Assembly (NCBI GenBank): GCA_016931995.1
Contig: JAFGDS010000017.1
Location: forward strand, 1 to 64,000
DNA from: Pirellulales bacterium
GTDB lineage: Bacteria > Planctomycetota > Planctomycetia > Pirellulales > Thermoguttaceae
Direction of reading: 5' to 3'
DNA length: 64,000 nt
Positions 1-8,965 of this stretch are shown piece after piece. The translations under genes were made by a program, and so were the position numbers. Under the pieces are notes generated by a model, which saw only the letters and a list, made by a program, of their open reading frames with translations, searched no databases and had not been told where the DNA came from. Every line of letters starts with the position of its first letter. The first letter of the stretch is position 1.

Positions 1-103
1 CCACCGAGAAGCAACGCCTTCTCGCCCAACAACTAACGCCCATAATGCCCAACCATTAGTAGACGGCGTTGCGTGGCACTCAAGCGAAGCCGCGAGCGGC
101 CCA

Positions 104-454
104 TCACTCGGCCGTTTCGATGGTGGCCCACATCGACCCGCGGCACGAGGTCACAAACGCGTCCTTGCCGAAGGCGTGGATCTGATCGCGTTTGAGCTCG
201 GCGCGTTCGAGCGTCGTGGTCAGGACGACCGCGCGGCCCTGGGTGTCGATCTGCTTGGCCAGCAAGAAGCCTTTCTCCGGCGAATGCCCAAAAAGATCGC
301 GGAGCATCCAGACGACGTACTCGTAGGTGTGCTCCTCGTCGTTCCAGAGGACGACGTGATAGCGGGGCTGCTGCTTGGGCCGCTCGCGGGACTCAGGCCG
401 TCGATCGGGCCGTGCACAAGGCGTTTGGACGGCAACAGAGAGGGAATCGGCCAT
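104..454 (-). CDS. clpS: ATP-dependent Clp protease adaptor ClpS
   Basis: ClpS binds the N-domain of ClpA/ClpC and delivers N-degron substrates to the Clp protease in the cytoplasm. The 116-residue protein has a disordered, Arg/Pro-rich N-terminal tail of about 30 residues. The ClpS core follows: YHVVLWNDEEHTYEYVV (substrate-pocket N-D pair), a helix ending LFGHSPEKGFLLAKQID, then TLERAELKRDQIHAFG near the C-terminus. Length and motif order match the family. The ATG at 454 has a GGAG 8 bases upstream. The gene is divergent from the M20 dipeptidase and no partner Clp ATPase is present in the window. Confidence 0.95.
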   Translation of the reverse strand: MADSLSVAVQTPCARPDRRPESRERPKQQPRYHVVLWNDEEHTYEYVVWMLRDLFGHSPEKGFLLAKQIDTQGRAVVLTTTLERAELKRDQIHAFGKDAFVTSCRGSMWATIETAE

Positions 455-616
455 CAGAAGATCTCCATTCGGGGGTCGCCCCCCCGATGGTCAGACGAAC
501 GGGATTGAGATATATTGTACACCCATCCTATCAAGCGTCGTCAAGTCAGGGGTTTTCCGCCGGGCCCCGTGCCGGGCGTGCGGTTCGCGTGTCACCCTAA
601 CCGGAGGTCTCGCCCG

Positions 617-1990
617 ATGGCAACGATCGACCAGTACCTGGAAACCCACGCCCAGCGGTTCGAGCAGGAGCTTTTCGACCTGCTGCGGATCCCGAGCATC
701 AGCGCCGACACCACCCGAAAGGCGGACCTTCGCCGCGCCGCGGAGGCCCTGGCAGGACATTTCCGGCGGATTGGGCTCGCGGTCGAGATCATCGAGGGGG
801 ACGGTCCCGCCCTCGTCTATGCCCAAAGCCCGCGCCAGGAAGGATTGCCCACGGTCCTGGTCTACGGCCACTACGACGTGCAGCCGGTCGAACCGCTGGA
901 TAAGTGGACGACGCCGCCGTTTGAGCCCACCGTCCGCGACGGCAAGGTCTTCGCCCGCGGCGCGGCCGACGACAAGGGCCAGCTCCTCACCCACGTCAAG
1001 AGCGCGGAAGCCTGGATGGCCGTCGAGGGCCGGCTGCCGGTCAACCTGAAATTCATTCTCGAAGGCGAGGAGGAGGTCGGCAGCTCGTACCTGGCCAAGT
1101 TCATCGGCGAGAACCGCGAAAAGCTCGCTTGCGATTGCATCGTCATCAGCGATGGAAACCAGTTCGCCCCCGGACAGCCGGCGATCACCTGCGGGCTGCG
1201 GGGTATCGCCTGCTTCGAGTTGATCCTTAAAGGGCCGAATCGCGATCTGCACTCCGGCTCGTTCGGCGGCACGGTCACCAACCCCGCCAACGCCCTGGCA
1301 CGGATACTCGCGGCGTTGATCGACGCGGACGGGGTCATTCAGTTGCCCGGCTTCCACGACGACGTTCTGCCGCTCTCGCCCGCCGAGCGCGAGCAGCTTG
1401 CCGGACTGCCGTTTGACGAAGACCACTACATGCGCGATCTGGGCCTGACCGCTTTGGCGGGCGAGCGGGGCTTCACGACGCTCGAACGGCGCTGGGCCCG
1501 GCCGACGTTCGACGTGTGCGGACTCACGAGCGGCTACCAGGGCGAAGGGGCCAAAACCATCATCCCGGCCGTGGCTAGCGCGAAGCTGAGCTTCCGCCTG
1601 GTGCCCCGGCAGGATCCCCACAAGATCGGCCCGGCCTTGCGCGAGAAGCTCGCCGAGGTCTGCCCGCCAGGCATCGCGATGGAGCTGGTCGATATGCACG
1701 GCACGGCGGCGGTGCACCTGTCGCAGGACAATCCGTTCATGCAGGCGGCGGCCAAGGCCCTGGAGCACGCGTTCGGCGCGCCGCCGGTCTTCACCCGCGA
1801 GGGCGGGTCGATTCCCATCGTGTCGAAGTTTGCCCAAGGGCTGGGCGTGGACGCGCTCCTGTTGGGCTGGGGGCAGGACGACGACAACGCCCACAGCCCG
1901 AACGAAAAGTTCTCCCTGTCCGACTTCCACCGCGCCATCCGCGCCAGTGTCCGGCTTTGGGAGGAGTTCGGGCGGTTGGCCGGGGCATAG
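617..1990 (+). CDS. M20 family metallopeptidase (dipeptidase)
   Basis: A zinc-dependent M20/ArgE-DapE-type dipeptidase of 457 residues, probably cytoplasmic because no signal peptide is seen. Metal-ligand motifs are in family order: GHYDVQP (about residue 84), GAADDKGQ (about 115), the catalytic ILEGEEEVGS (about 150) and a C-terminal HSPNEKF. A lid/dimerisation domain (DLHSGSFGGTVTNPANAL onward) separates the two halves of the catalytic domain. The frame is open further upstream, but the ATG at 617 is chosen because GGAGG lies at 603-607 and the homologous sequence starts there. Which dipeptide it cleaves cannot be read from the sequence. Confidence 0.92.
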   Translation: MATIDQYLETHAQRFEQELFDLLRIPSISADTTRKADLRRAAEALAGHFRRIGLAVEIIEGDGPALVYAQSPRQEGLPTVLVYGHYDVQPVEPLDKWTTPPFEPTVRDGKVFARGAADDKGQLLTHVKSAEAWMAVEGRLPVNLKFILEGEEEVGSSYLAKFIGENREKLACDCIVISDGNQFAPGQPAITCGLRGIACFELILKGPNRDLHSGSFGGTVTNPANALARILAALIDADGVIQLPGFHDDVLPLSPAEREQLAGLPFDEDHYMRDLGLTALAGERGFTTLERRWARPTFDVCGLTSGYQGEGAKTIIPAVASAKLSFRLVPRQDPHKIGPALREKLAEVCPPGIAMELVDMHGTAAVHLSQDNPFMQAAAKALEHAFGAPPVFTREGGSIPIVSKFAQGLGVDALLLGWGQDDDNAHSPNEKFSLSDFHRAIRASVRLWEEFGRLAGA

Positions 1991-2001
1991 CGTCGCCGTA
2001 C

Positions 2002-2022
2002 TCTTCACGCTCCGCGTGAAGA
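2002..2022. repeat. Short perfect palindrome with GC-TCC-GC core
   Basis: A 9-bp perfect stem (TCTTCACGC/GCGTGAAGA) with a TCC loop lies 11 bases after the dipeptidase stop. There is no T-run, so it is not a canonical intrinsic terminator. The GC-TCC-GC centre recurs in other palindromes of this window (3555-3620 left arm, 17057-17071). Confidence 0.6.
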
Positions 2023-2066
2023 AACGGGGCGGGGCGGGCAAAGCCGCGTCCTCATGTTGCCGCGGA

Positions 2067-2136
2067 GTGTGCCACTGGCTCTGCCAGTGATTTGTGGGAC
2101 GGACGGGCCTCTGCGCTGGCAAAGCCAGTGGCACAC
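2067..2136. repeat. Double-hairpin inverted repeat, family A copy 1
   Basis: The left arm GTGTGCCACTGGC-TCT-GCCAGTG and right arm GCTGGC-AAA-GCCAGTGGCACAC are each self-complementary, and they are reverse complements of each other. A 24-base unrelated spacer separates them. The same structure recurs at 2577 and 3555, so this is a dispersed REP/BIME-like element and not part of a gene. Confidence 0.85.
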
Positions 2137-2148
2137 GGCGTCACGCGC

Positions 2149-2544
2149 TCACGTCGCCGCCGGCCGGTCGCGGACGGCGACGAAGGCCATGCGCAGCTCG
2201 TAAAGCGTCTCTTCGAACATCGAGCTTTCCTCAGGGCCGCGATTGCCCTCGGTCTTGCGCTGGAGCATTTCGATCGTGTCGATGAAATGCCGCGCCTGCG
2301 GGAGGTCGATGTTCGTTTTGCCGCTGACCGGATGGGGAAAGAGCCCCAGCGCGGCCATCGCCTGCGTGGCCAAGGTTGTGACAAGAAGCGGCAGCGACGG
2401 CTCCGGCCAGCGGACCTCGTCCTTCGGTTGGGCCGATGGCTCCGGCTCGGACGTCTGCGGCCCGGCGTCTCGCTCCGCCTCGACCTGCGATTTCCAATCC
2501 TCGTCGATGATGATCTTTTTGTCGTCGTTGGGTTGGTCGGACAT
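2149..2544 (-). CDS. DUF1844 domain protein
   Basis: A 131-residue cytoplasmic protein. The first 45 residues are acidic and probably disordered (starting MSDQPNDDKKIIIDEDWKSQ). The conserved DUF1844 core follows: LPLLVTTLATQAMAALGLFP, then ARHFIDTIEMLQRKTEGN and a C-terminal helix LYELRMAFVAVRD. The family is common in Planctomycetes, Acidobacteria and Deltaproteobacteria, and its function is not established. The ATG at 2544 has GGAG 8 bases upstream. The gene is flanked on both sides by family A palindromic repeats, so it appears to be a single transcription unit. Confidence 0.85.
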   Translation of the reverse strand: MSDQPNDDKKIIIDEDWKSQVEAERDAGPQTSEPEPSAQPKDEVRWPEPSLPLLVTTLATQAMAALGLFPHPVSGKTNIDLPQARHFIDTIEMLQRKTEGNRGPEESSMFEETLYELRMAFVAVRDRPAAT

Positions 2545-2576
2545 GAATCGGACTCCAAACTCACGTGGCGCCGCTC

Positions 2577-2644
2577 GTGTGCCACTGGCTCTGCCAGTGC
2601 CGCGTTCCTTGTGTTACAAGACACTGGCAAAGCCAGTGGCACAC
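2577..2644. repeat. Double-hairpin inverted repeat, family A copy 2
   Basis: Same structure as the copy at 2067-2136: GTGTGCCACTGGC-TCT-GCCAGTG, a 22-base spacer, then CACTGGC-AAA-GCCAGTGGCACAC. The terminal 23 bases are perfect inverted repeats except in the loop. It lies between the DUF1844 and nitrilase-family genes. Confidence 0.85.
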
Positions 2645-2657
2645 GCGTAACGATCAT

Positions 2658-3536
2658 TCACTTCGCGACTCCGGCTGCAATGACGCCTTTCCCTCGCGCC
2701 GGCTCGATCGTAACGATACACACGCGCGCCTCGCCTCGCTCGATCCGCTCGTCCGTCTCGATCGCCCCCGCCGCCGTGCAATAGACGGTTTGCCGTGGAT
2801 GCACGAACAGGATGGGCACGCCGGTCTCCTTCGCCCGAGCGGACAGATAACGCCGGTTGCAGTCGCCCGACATGCCGAACGACGGGTTGACGATGAATTG
2901 CGCCCCGCCGGCCGCCAGCCGCTGGGCGACTTCCGGCACGCGCCGATCGTAACAGATCATGATCCCCATCTTCCAGGACCCGAGGGGAAACACGGGATAT
3001 TCCTTGCCCGGGAGGTATCCTGGCGGATTGTCCCCCTTCCGGTCGCCGATGCCGTGGCCTTGCGCGAAATGGGTCTTGCGGTATTTGCCCACGATCGCTC
3101 CAGCCGGATCGATGAGAATCGCGGAATTGTGGACAAAGCCGCCGTCCCTTTCGAGAAAAGCAAGCACGAGAAAAACGTCAAGCTCGTCGCAGAGCTTCGT
3201 GAATCGCCCGATGCGAGGCCCGTCGCACGGCTCGGCCAGGGCGTTGAATCGCGCGACCAGCTCCCGCCTTTGCTCGCCCGGGGCGCGGATCACTTCGTTC
3301 TCGACGTAGCCGTCAATCGCGCCCTCGGGCGTGACGACGAGCTGGGCCCCCTGCCGCCGGGCTTCCCGAATGCGGACCATCAGCCGCCGCTCGTTCTCGT
3401 CCTTGTCCCACTTCACCGGCTCGAGCATGAGACTCGCCACGGCGATCGACCGCGGAGCGTCCGGCGCGACCTCGGCCGCTGCGCACGGCCGGCAGGCTGC
3501 GCCCAGGAATATCAGACAGCACAACAGGACTCGCAT
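2658..3536 (-). CDS. Exported carbon-nitrogen hydrolase (nitrilase superfamily)
   Basis: The 292-residue protein has an N-terminal signal sequence (MRVLLCCLIFLGAACRPCAAA), so it probably acts outside the cytoplasmic membrane. The nitrilase Glu-Lys-Cys triad is visible: Glu in VVTPEGAIDGY, Lys in GKYRKTHFAQG, Cys in GIMICYDRRVPE. The substrate is unknown; the superfamily cleaves nitriles, amides and carbamoyl groups. The frame stays open to 3620, but that extension is translation of a palindromic repeat, so the ATG at 3536 in front of the signal peptide is preferred. FLGAAC is a poor lipobox, so lipoprotein status is uncertain. Confidence 0.88.
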   Translation of the reverse strand: MRVLLCCLIFLGAACRPCAAAEVAPDAPRSIAVASLMLEPVKWDKDENERRLMVRIREARRQGAQLVVTPEGAIDGYVENEVIRAPGEQRRELVARFNALAEPCDGPRIGRFTKLCDELDVFLVLAFLERDGGFVHNSAILIDPAGAIVGKYRKTHFAQGHGIGDRKGDNPPGYLPGKEYPVFPLGSWKMGIMICYDRRVPEVAQRLAAGGAQFIVNPSFGMSGDCNRRYLSARAKETGVPILFVHPRQTVYCTAAGAIETDERIERGEARVCIVTIEPARGKGVIAAGVAK

Positions 3537-3554
3537 GGTGTTTGTCCCTCGCAC

Positions 3555-3620
3555 GTGTGCCACTGGCTCCGCCAGTGCGTGAATTCCGCCATACGACAGC
3601 ACTGGCGAAGCCAGTGGCAC
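3555..3620. repeat. Double-hairpin inverted repeat, family A copy 3
   Basis: Third copy of family A, with left arm GTGTGCCACTGGC-TCC-GCCAGTG and right arm CACTGGC-GAA-GCCAGTGGCAC. The changed loop bases (TCT to TCC, AAA to GAA) sit opposite each other, so arm complementarity is kept. It lies between the nitrilase-family gene and pyrG and falsely extends the nitrilase frame. Confidence 0.85.
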
Positions 3621-3658
3621 TCACACAACGGCACTGCCCCCCCCTATTCACCACGCTC

Positions 3659-5347
<1,689 letters not shown>

Positions 5348-5527
5348 CTAGCGGAAAGCCCAAGGAGATAAAGCCGGCGGAACTTTTCCTTTTCTCCATT
5401 CGTCCTAACCCTAACGGCAGCTACAATTTCCAGGGGTATTGTGTACCCGCCGGATTGGTCGTATTCTCGGACCGGCGCCGTGGATCCCTTCAATAACCGC
5501 GAACCGCGCGAGCGCGAGGAGCTGAGC

Positions 5528-8500
5528 ATGAACGTCCGTCTGGGATCGTTTTGGTTGGCCAGCCTGCTGGGCTGCCTGGTTGTGATGGGAGGGCAAAGGG
5601 CCCTGGCGCAGGAGCCCACGCCGCCGCCGGCCGCGCCGGACGACGCGCCCGAGGCCCGGGTGATCCGCGAGCAGTCGATCTACATCCCGTACGAAAAGCT
5701 CCGCAACGTCTTCGAGAAGGAAGGCCGCGGCGTCTTCATCCCCTACGAAAAATTCCAGGAGCTGTGGAAGGCCGCCCGCGACAAGACCCAGCCCACGCCC
5801 GACGGCAAGCCGCCCGTCGGCGCGCTGGTGAGCGAGTCGGAGAACGAAGCCACCGTGGCCAAGGACGTGGTCCGTGTCGCCGCGAAGCTCAAGATCGAAG
5901 TGCTCGCCGAGGGTTGGCACGAGATCCCGCTGCGGCTGGCCGATGCGGCGATCACCCGAGCGACGATCGGCGACGTGCCCGCGCGGATCGTGGCTGATCC
6001 CGCGGGCTACAAGCTCCTTGTGGAGAAGAAAGGCAAGGAGCCGGAGTTGATCGAACTGGCGCTCGAATACGCCAAGGCGATCACGAGCACGCCGGGCCGC
6101 AATCAAGTCTCGCTCCAGGCGCCGCAGGCCCCGGTGAGCCGGTGGCGGGTGCGGATTCCCGAGGCGGGCGTGAAGGTGAGCATTCAGCCGATGATCGCCG
6201 CCTCCGAGGTGACCGGCGACGAGGTCAAGCCGGACGAAACCGTGCTCCTGGCGTTCGTCGGCGCCGCCCCGGCCGTCGAAATCGCCTGGACGCCCAAGGC
6301 CGAAGGCGCCACGGGCCTTGCCGCCCTGGCCGGCGTCGAAGCCCATCAACAGGTCCGCATCCACGAGGGCCTGACCCGAACCCAGGCCGTTCTGCAATAC
6401 ACCATCAGCCGCGCGAAGCTAGCCGCGCTCGAAATCGAAGCGCCGGCCGATCAGAAAGTGGTCAACGTCTTCGATCCGAACGTTCGGCAATGGAAGGTCG
6501 AGACGACCGACGCCGTGCAGAAGATCACGGCCGAGCTGTACGAACCCGCCGAGGGCCGGCAGTCGGTCACGGTCGAACTCGAGAAGTTCACCGACGAGAA
6601 AGCCGCCGGCTCGATCGACGTGCCCGTGGTCCGCGCGCTGGGCGTGGGCCGGCAACAGGGCGTGGTGGTGGTCGAGGTGGCCCAGGGTCTGCGGGCGGAA
6701 GCCAAGACGACGACCGGCCTCATGCAGGTTGACGCCGCGGAATTGCCCGAGGCCCTGCGCCAGGGCAAGTGGGACTTCTCCTACCGCTACGCGACCGTGC
6801 CGTACCGGCTGGCGTTGGCCGTCGAGAAGGTCGAGCCGCGGATCCTGGTCGATTCGGCGGTCTTGGTCCGGCTTCGGCCCGAGCGGCTCGAAATGGACGT
6901 GCTGGCGACCTACACGATCGAGCGGGCCGGCGTGTTCCGGCTCGAATGGGACGTGCCCGAAGGGTACGACGTCCGGTTGGTCCGCGGGGTGGGCGAGCTG
7001 CAGGTCGATTCGCACCACCTCACGGGCGAGAAGAAGACGCGGCTCGTGGTCAACTTGGCCCGCAAGGCGCTCGGCAGCGTGATGCTCGACGTGCGTCTGG
7101 CCCGCGACCTTGCCGAACCCGACCTTTTGACGCCAACCGGCAAGGCGGCGAAGATCCCGCTGGTGATCCCGCGGGTCGTGCCCGAGGGGATCGAACGCGA
7201 GACGGGCCGGCTCATCGTCTTCGCGCCGGAGAGTCTGCGGGTGAACCCGGAGGGCGACGCGGGCTTGCGGCCCATCTCGCTGGCCGAGGCCCTGGGCAGC
7301 CTGGCGGGCCGAATCGAGATGCCCGGCGGCATCCCCGCGTTTGGCATCGAATTTTCCGGCGGCGTGAAACCCATCCTGACCTTCGGCTTCGACCGCGAGC
7401 CGGTCAAGCTCTCGCTTTCCGCTGAGCGGCGCCGGCCGCAGGTGAGCGTGAGCCAATTGCTCGTCGCGCGGATCGAGGACGACGCGGTCAAGTATGAAGC
7501 GACGTTCTTTCTCGACGTGCTTTACAGCGGCATCAAGACGCTGCGGATCGACGTGCCGGAGAGCCTGGCGGACAAGCTTCGCACCCAGACGCCGGGCGTC
7601 CGCGACAAGCGGCTGGACCCGTCGCCCGAGGACGTGCCGGCCGGCTACCACGCCTGGCAGTTCAGCGGCACGAGCGAATGGGTCGGTCGTGCCGAAATCA
7701 AACTCGCGTGGGAGGAGAAGATCGACAAGCTGGACCTGGGGAAGTCGGTGCCCCTGGTGGTTCCGCGGCTCGTGCCCGCCATGGCCGACGCCGCGCCGGT
7801 GGATCGCTCCTGGGGTCAGATCGTCGCGGTGAAGGCCGAGACGATCGACGTTCAGCCGGAGGGCGAACCCAAGGCCCTGCGCCCCATCGACCCCCAACAC
7901 GACCTCATGCCGGGCGTCCAAGTGGCCGACGCCGCCGGCGCGTGGGAGTTCCACGGCGATTGGGATCTGACGCTGGAGGCGACCCGCTACGAGCTTGAAG
8001 AAGTGAAGACCACGAGCATCGAGCTGGCCGTCGCCCGAATGGTCGTGACGCGGGCCGACCAGGTGGCCGTGCAGTTTCTCGCCCGCGTGCGCAGCGCCGG
8101 GCAACGACTTGAAGTGACGTTGCCCGCGGATGTCGAGTTCGACAGCGAGCCGCTACGGATCAACGGCCGCGCGGTCACGCTCGAACGGGGCGCGGCCGGC
8201 ACGGTCTTCATCCCGCTGGTGGGCGCGGAGCCGGACAAGCCCTTTGTGATCGACCTCCGCTACGCCGCGCCCGGCAACGGCGGCACGCTCGAACTACCCG
8301 TCTTTCCCGAAAATCCCGCCGTGCTCAAGGTCCAGCTCTGCGCGTATCTGCCCGAGGAGTTGGCCCTGGTCGGCGTGACCGGTCCGTGGACCAACGAGAT
8401 TGCATGGCGGCCCAGCGGTGATGCCTGTTTGACCTGGGAACCCACGTTCCCCCTGAGCGACGCCGAGTTGTTCGCGGCCGTGTGCCAAGGGGTGAACGTG

Positions 8501-8965
8501 TCGCCGGAGGAGGCCATCAAGGGCTTCCAAACCGACGGGCGGCGCTACGTCTTCGCGACGCTCCGCCCCACGGGACCGCTTCATCTCTGGACGATCAACG
8601 AAAAACTGCTCACCGGCATCGTGTTGGTCGTCGTGGTGCTGGGCGGGATTCTGCTGGTGCCTTGCGGATGGGGATCGCGGGTGCTGGCCGTCGGGGCGCT
8701 CGTCGCCGCGATTGTGTTGTGCGGCACGTTCTGGCCGATTCTGGCCATGCAGGTGCTCGATGGGTATCTTGTGCTGGCACTCGTGCTGGTCCTGGTGGTG
8801 TGGATCATCGCCTGCGCCCGCCGCGTGAGCTGCCGCCGTCCCGCGGCGTCTTGGGCGTCCGGCGGCCCGTCTCCAAGCGAGGCAAACGGCGCGCCGCCGC
8901 CCTCGCCGGAAGCCCCCGCGGCTCCGCCCGCCGACGACCAGGAAGGAGGCCCCAGCCATGCGTGA
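5528..8965 (+). CDS. Large exported membrane-anchored protein with IPYEK motifs, function unknown
   Basis: Not assignable to a characterised family. The 1145-residue protein starts with a signal peptide (MNVRLGSFWLASLLGCLVVM, cleavage near ALAQ-EP). Two tandem strands follow, SIYIPYEKLRNVF and GVFIPYEKFQELWK (about residues 50-80). The rest is a long beta-rich extracytoplasmic region with a GVGRQQGVVVVEV segment near residue 375. Three membrane segments lie at about residues 1024-1097, followed by a Pro/Ala-rich tail. The ATG at 5528 has GAGGAG 6 bases upstream, whereas the upstream ATG at 5441 precedes no signal peptide. It overlaps the start of the next gene by 8 bases, and both share the same motifs, so they probably work together at the envelope. 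Confidence 0.8.
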   Translation: MNVRLGSFWLASLLGCLVVMGGQRALAQEPTPPPAAPDDAPEARVIREQSIYIPYEKLRNVFEKEGRGVFIPYEKFQELWKAARDKTQPTPDGKPPVGALVSESENEATVAKDVVRVAAKLKIEVLAEGWHEIPLRLADAAITRATIGDVPARIVADPAGYKLLVEKKGKEPELIELALEYAKAITSTPGRNQVSLQAPQAPVSRWRVRIPEAGVKVSIQPMIAASEVTGDEVKPDETVLLAFVGAAPAVEIAWTPKAEGATGLAALAGVEAHQQVRIHEGLTRTQAVLQYTISRAKLAALEIEAPADQKVVNVFDPNVRQWKVETTDAVQKITAELYEPAEGRQSVTVELEKFTDEKAAGSIDVPVVRALGVGRQQGVVVVEVAQGLRAEAKTTTGLMQVDAAELPEALRQGKWDFSYRYATVPYRLALAVEKVEPRILVDSAVLVRLRPERLEMDVLATYTIERAGVFRLEWDVPEGYDVRLVRGVGELQVDSHHLTGEKKTRLVVNLARKALGSVMLDVRLARDLAEPDLLTPTGKAAKIPLVIPRVVPEGIERETGRLIVFAPESLRVNPEGDAGLRPISLAEALGSLAGRIEMPGGIPAFGIEFSGGVKPILTFGFDREPVKLSLSAERRRPQVSVSQLLVARIEDDAVKYEATFFLDVLYSGIKTLRIDVPESLADKLRTQTPGVRDKRLDPSPEDVPAGYHAWQFSGTSEWVGRAEIKLAWEEKIDKLDLGKSVPLVVPRLVPAMADAAPVDRSWGQIVAVKAETIDVQPEGEPKALRPIDPQHDLMPGVQVADAAGAWEFHGDWDLTLEATRYELEEVKTTSIELAVARMVVTRADQVAVQFLARVRSAGQRLEVTLPADVEFDSEPLRINGRAVTLERGAAGTVFIPLVGAEPDKPFVIDLRYAAPGNGGTLELPVFPENPAVLKVQLCAYLPEELALVGVTGPWTNEIAWRPSGDACLTWEPTFPLSDAELFAAVCQGVNVSPEEAIKGFQTDGRRYVFATLRPTGPLHLWTINEKLLTGIVLVVVVLGGILLVPCGWGSRVLAVGALVAAIVLCGTFWPILAMQVLDGYLVLALVLVLVVWIIACARRVSCRRPAASWASGGPSPSEANGAPPPSPEAPAAPPADDQEGGPSHA

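Noticed and set aside
2002-2022. Intrinsic terminator after the dipeptidase
   Set aside because: The hairpin is good but no T-run follows on either strand; its GC-TCC-GC centre matches the dispersed palindromes better.
491-2134. Long open frame on the minus strand opposite the M20 dipeptidase
   Set aside because: It is the antisense shadow of a strongly coding GC-rich gene; no domain, Pro/Arg/Gly-rich composition, and its start lies in a palindromic repeat.
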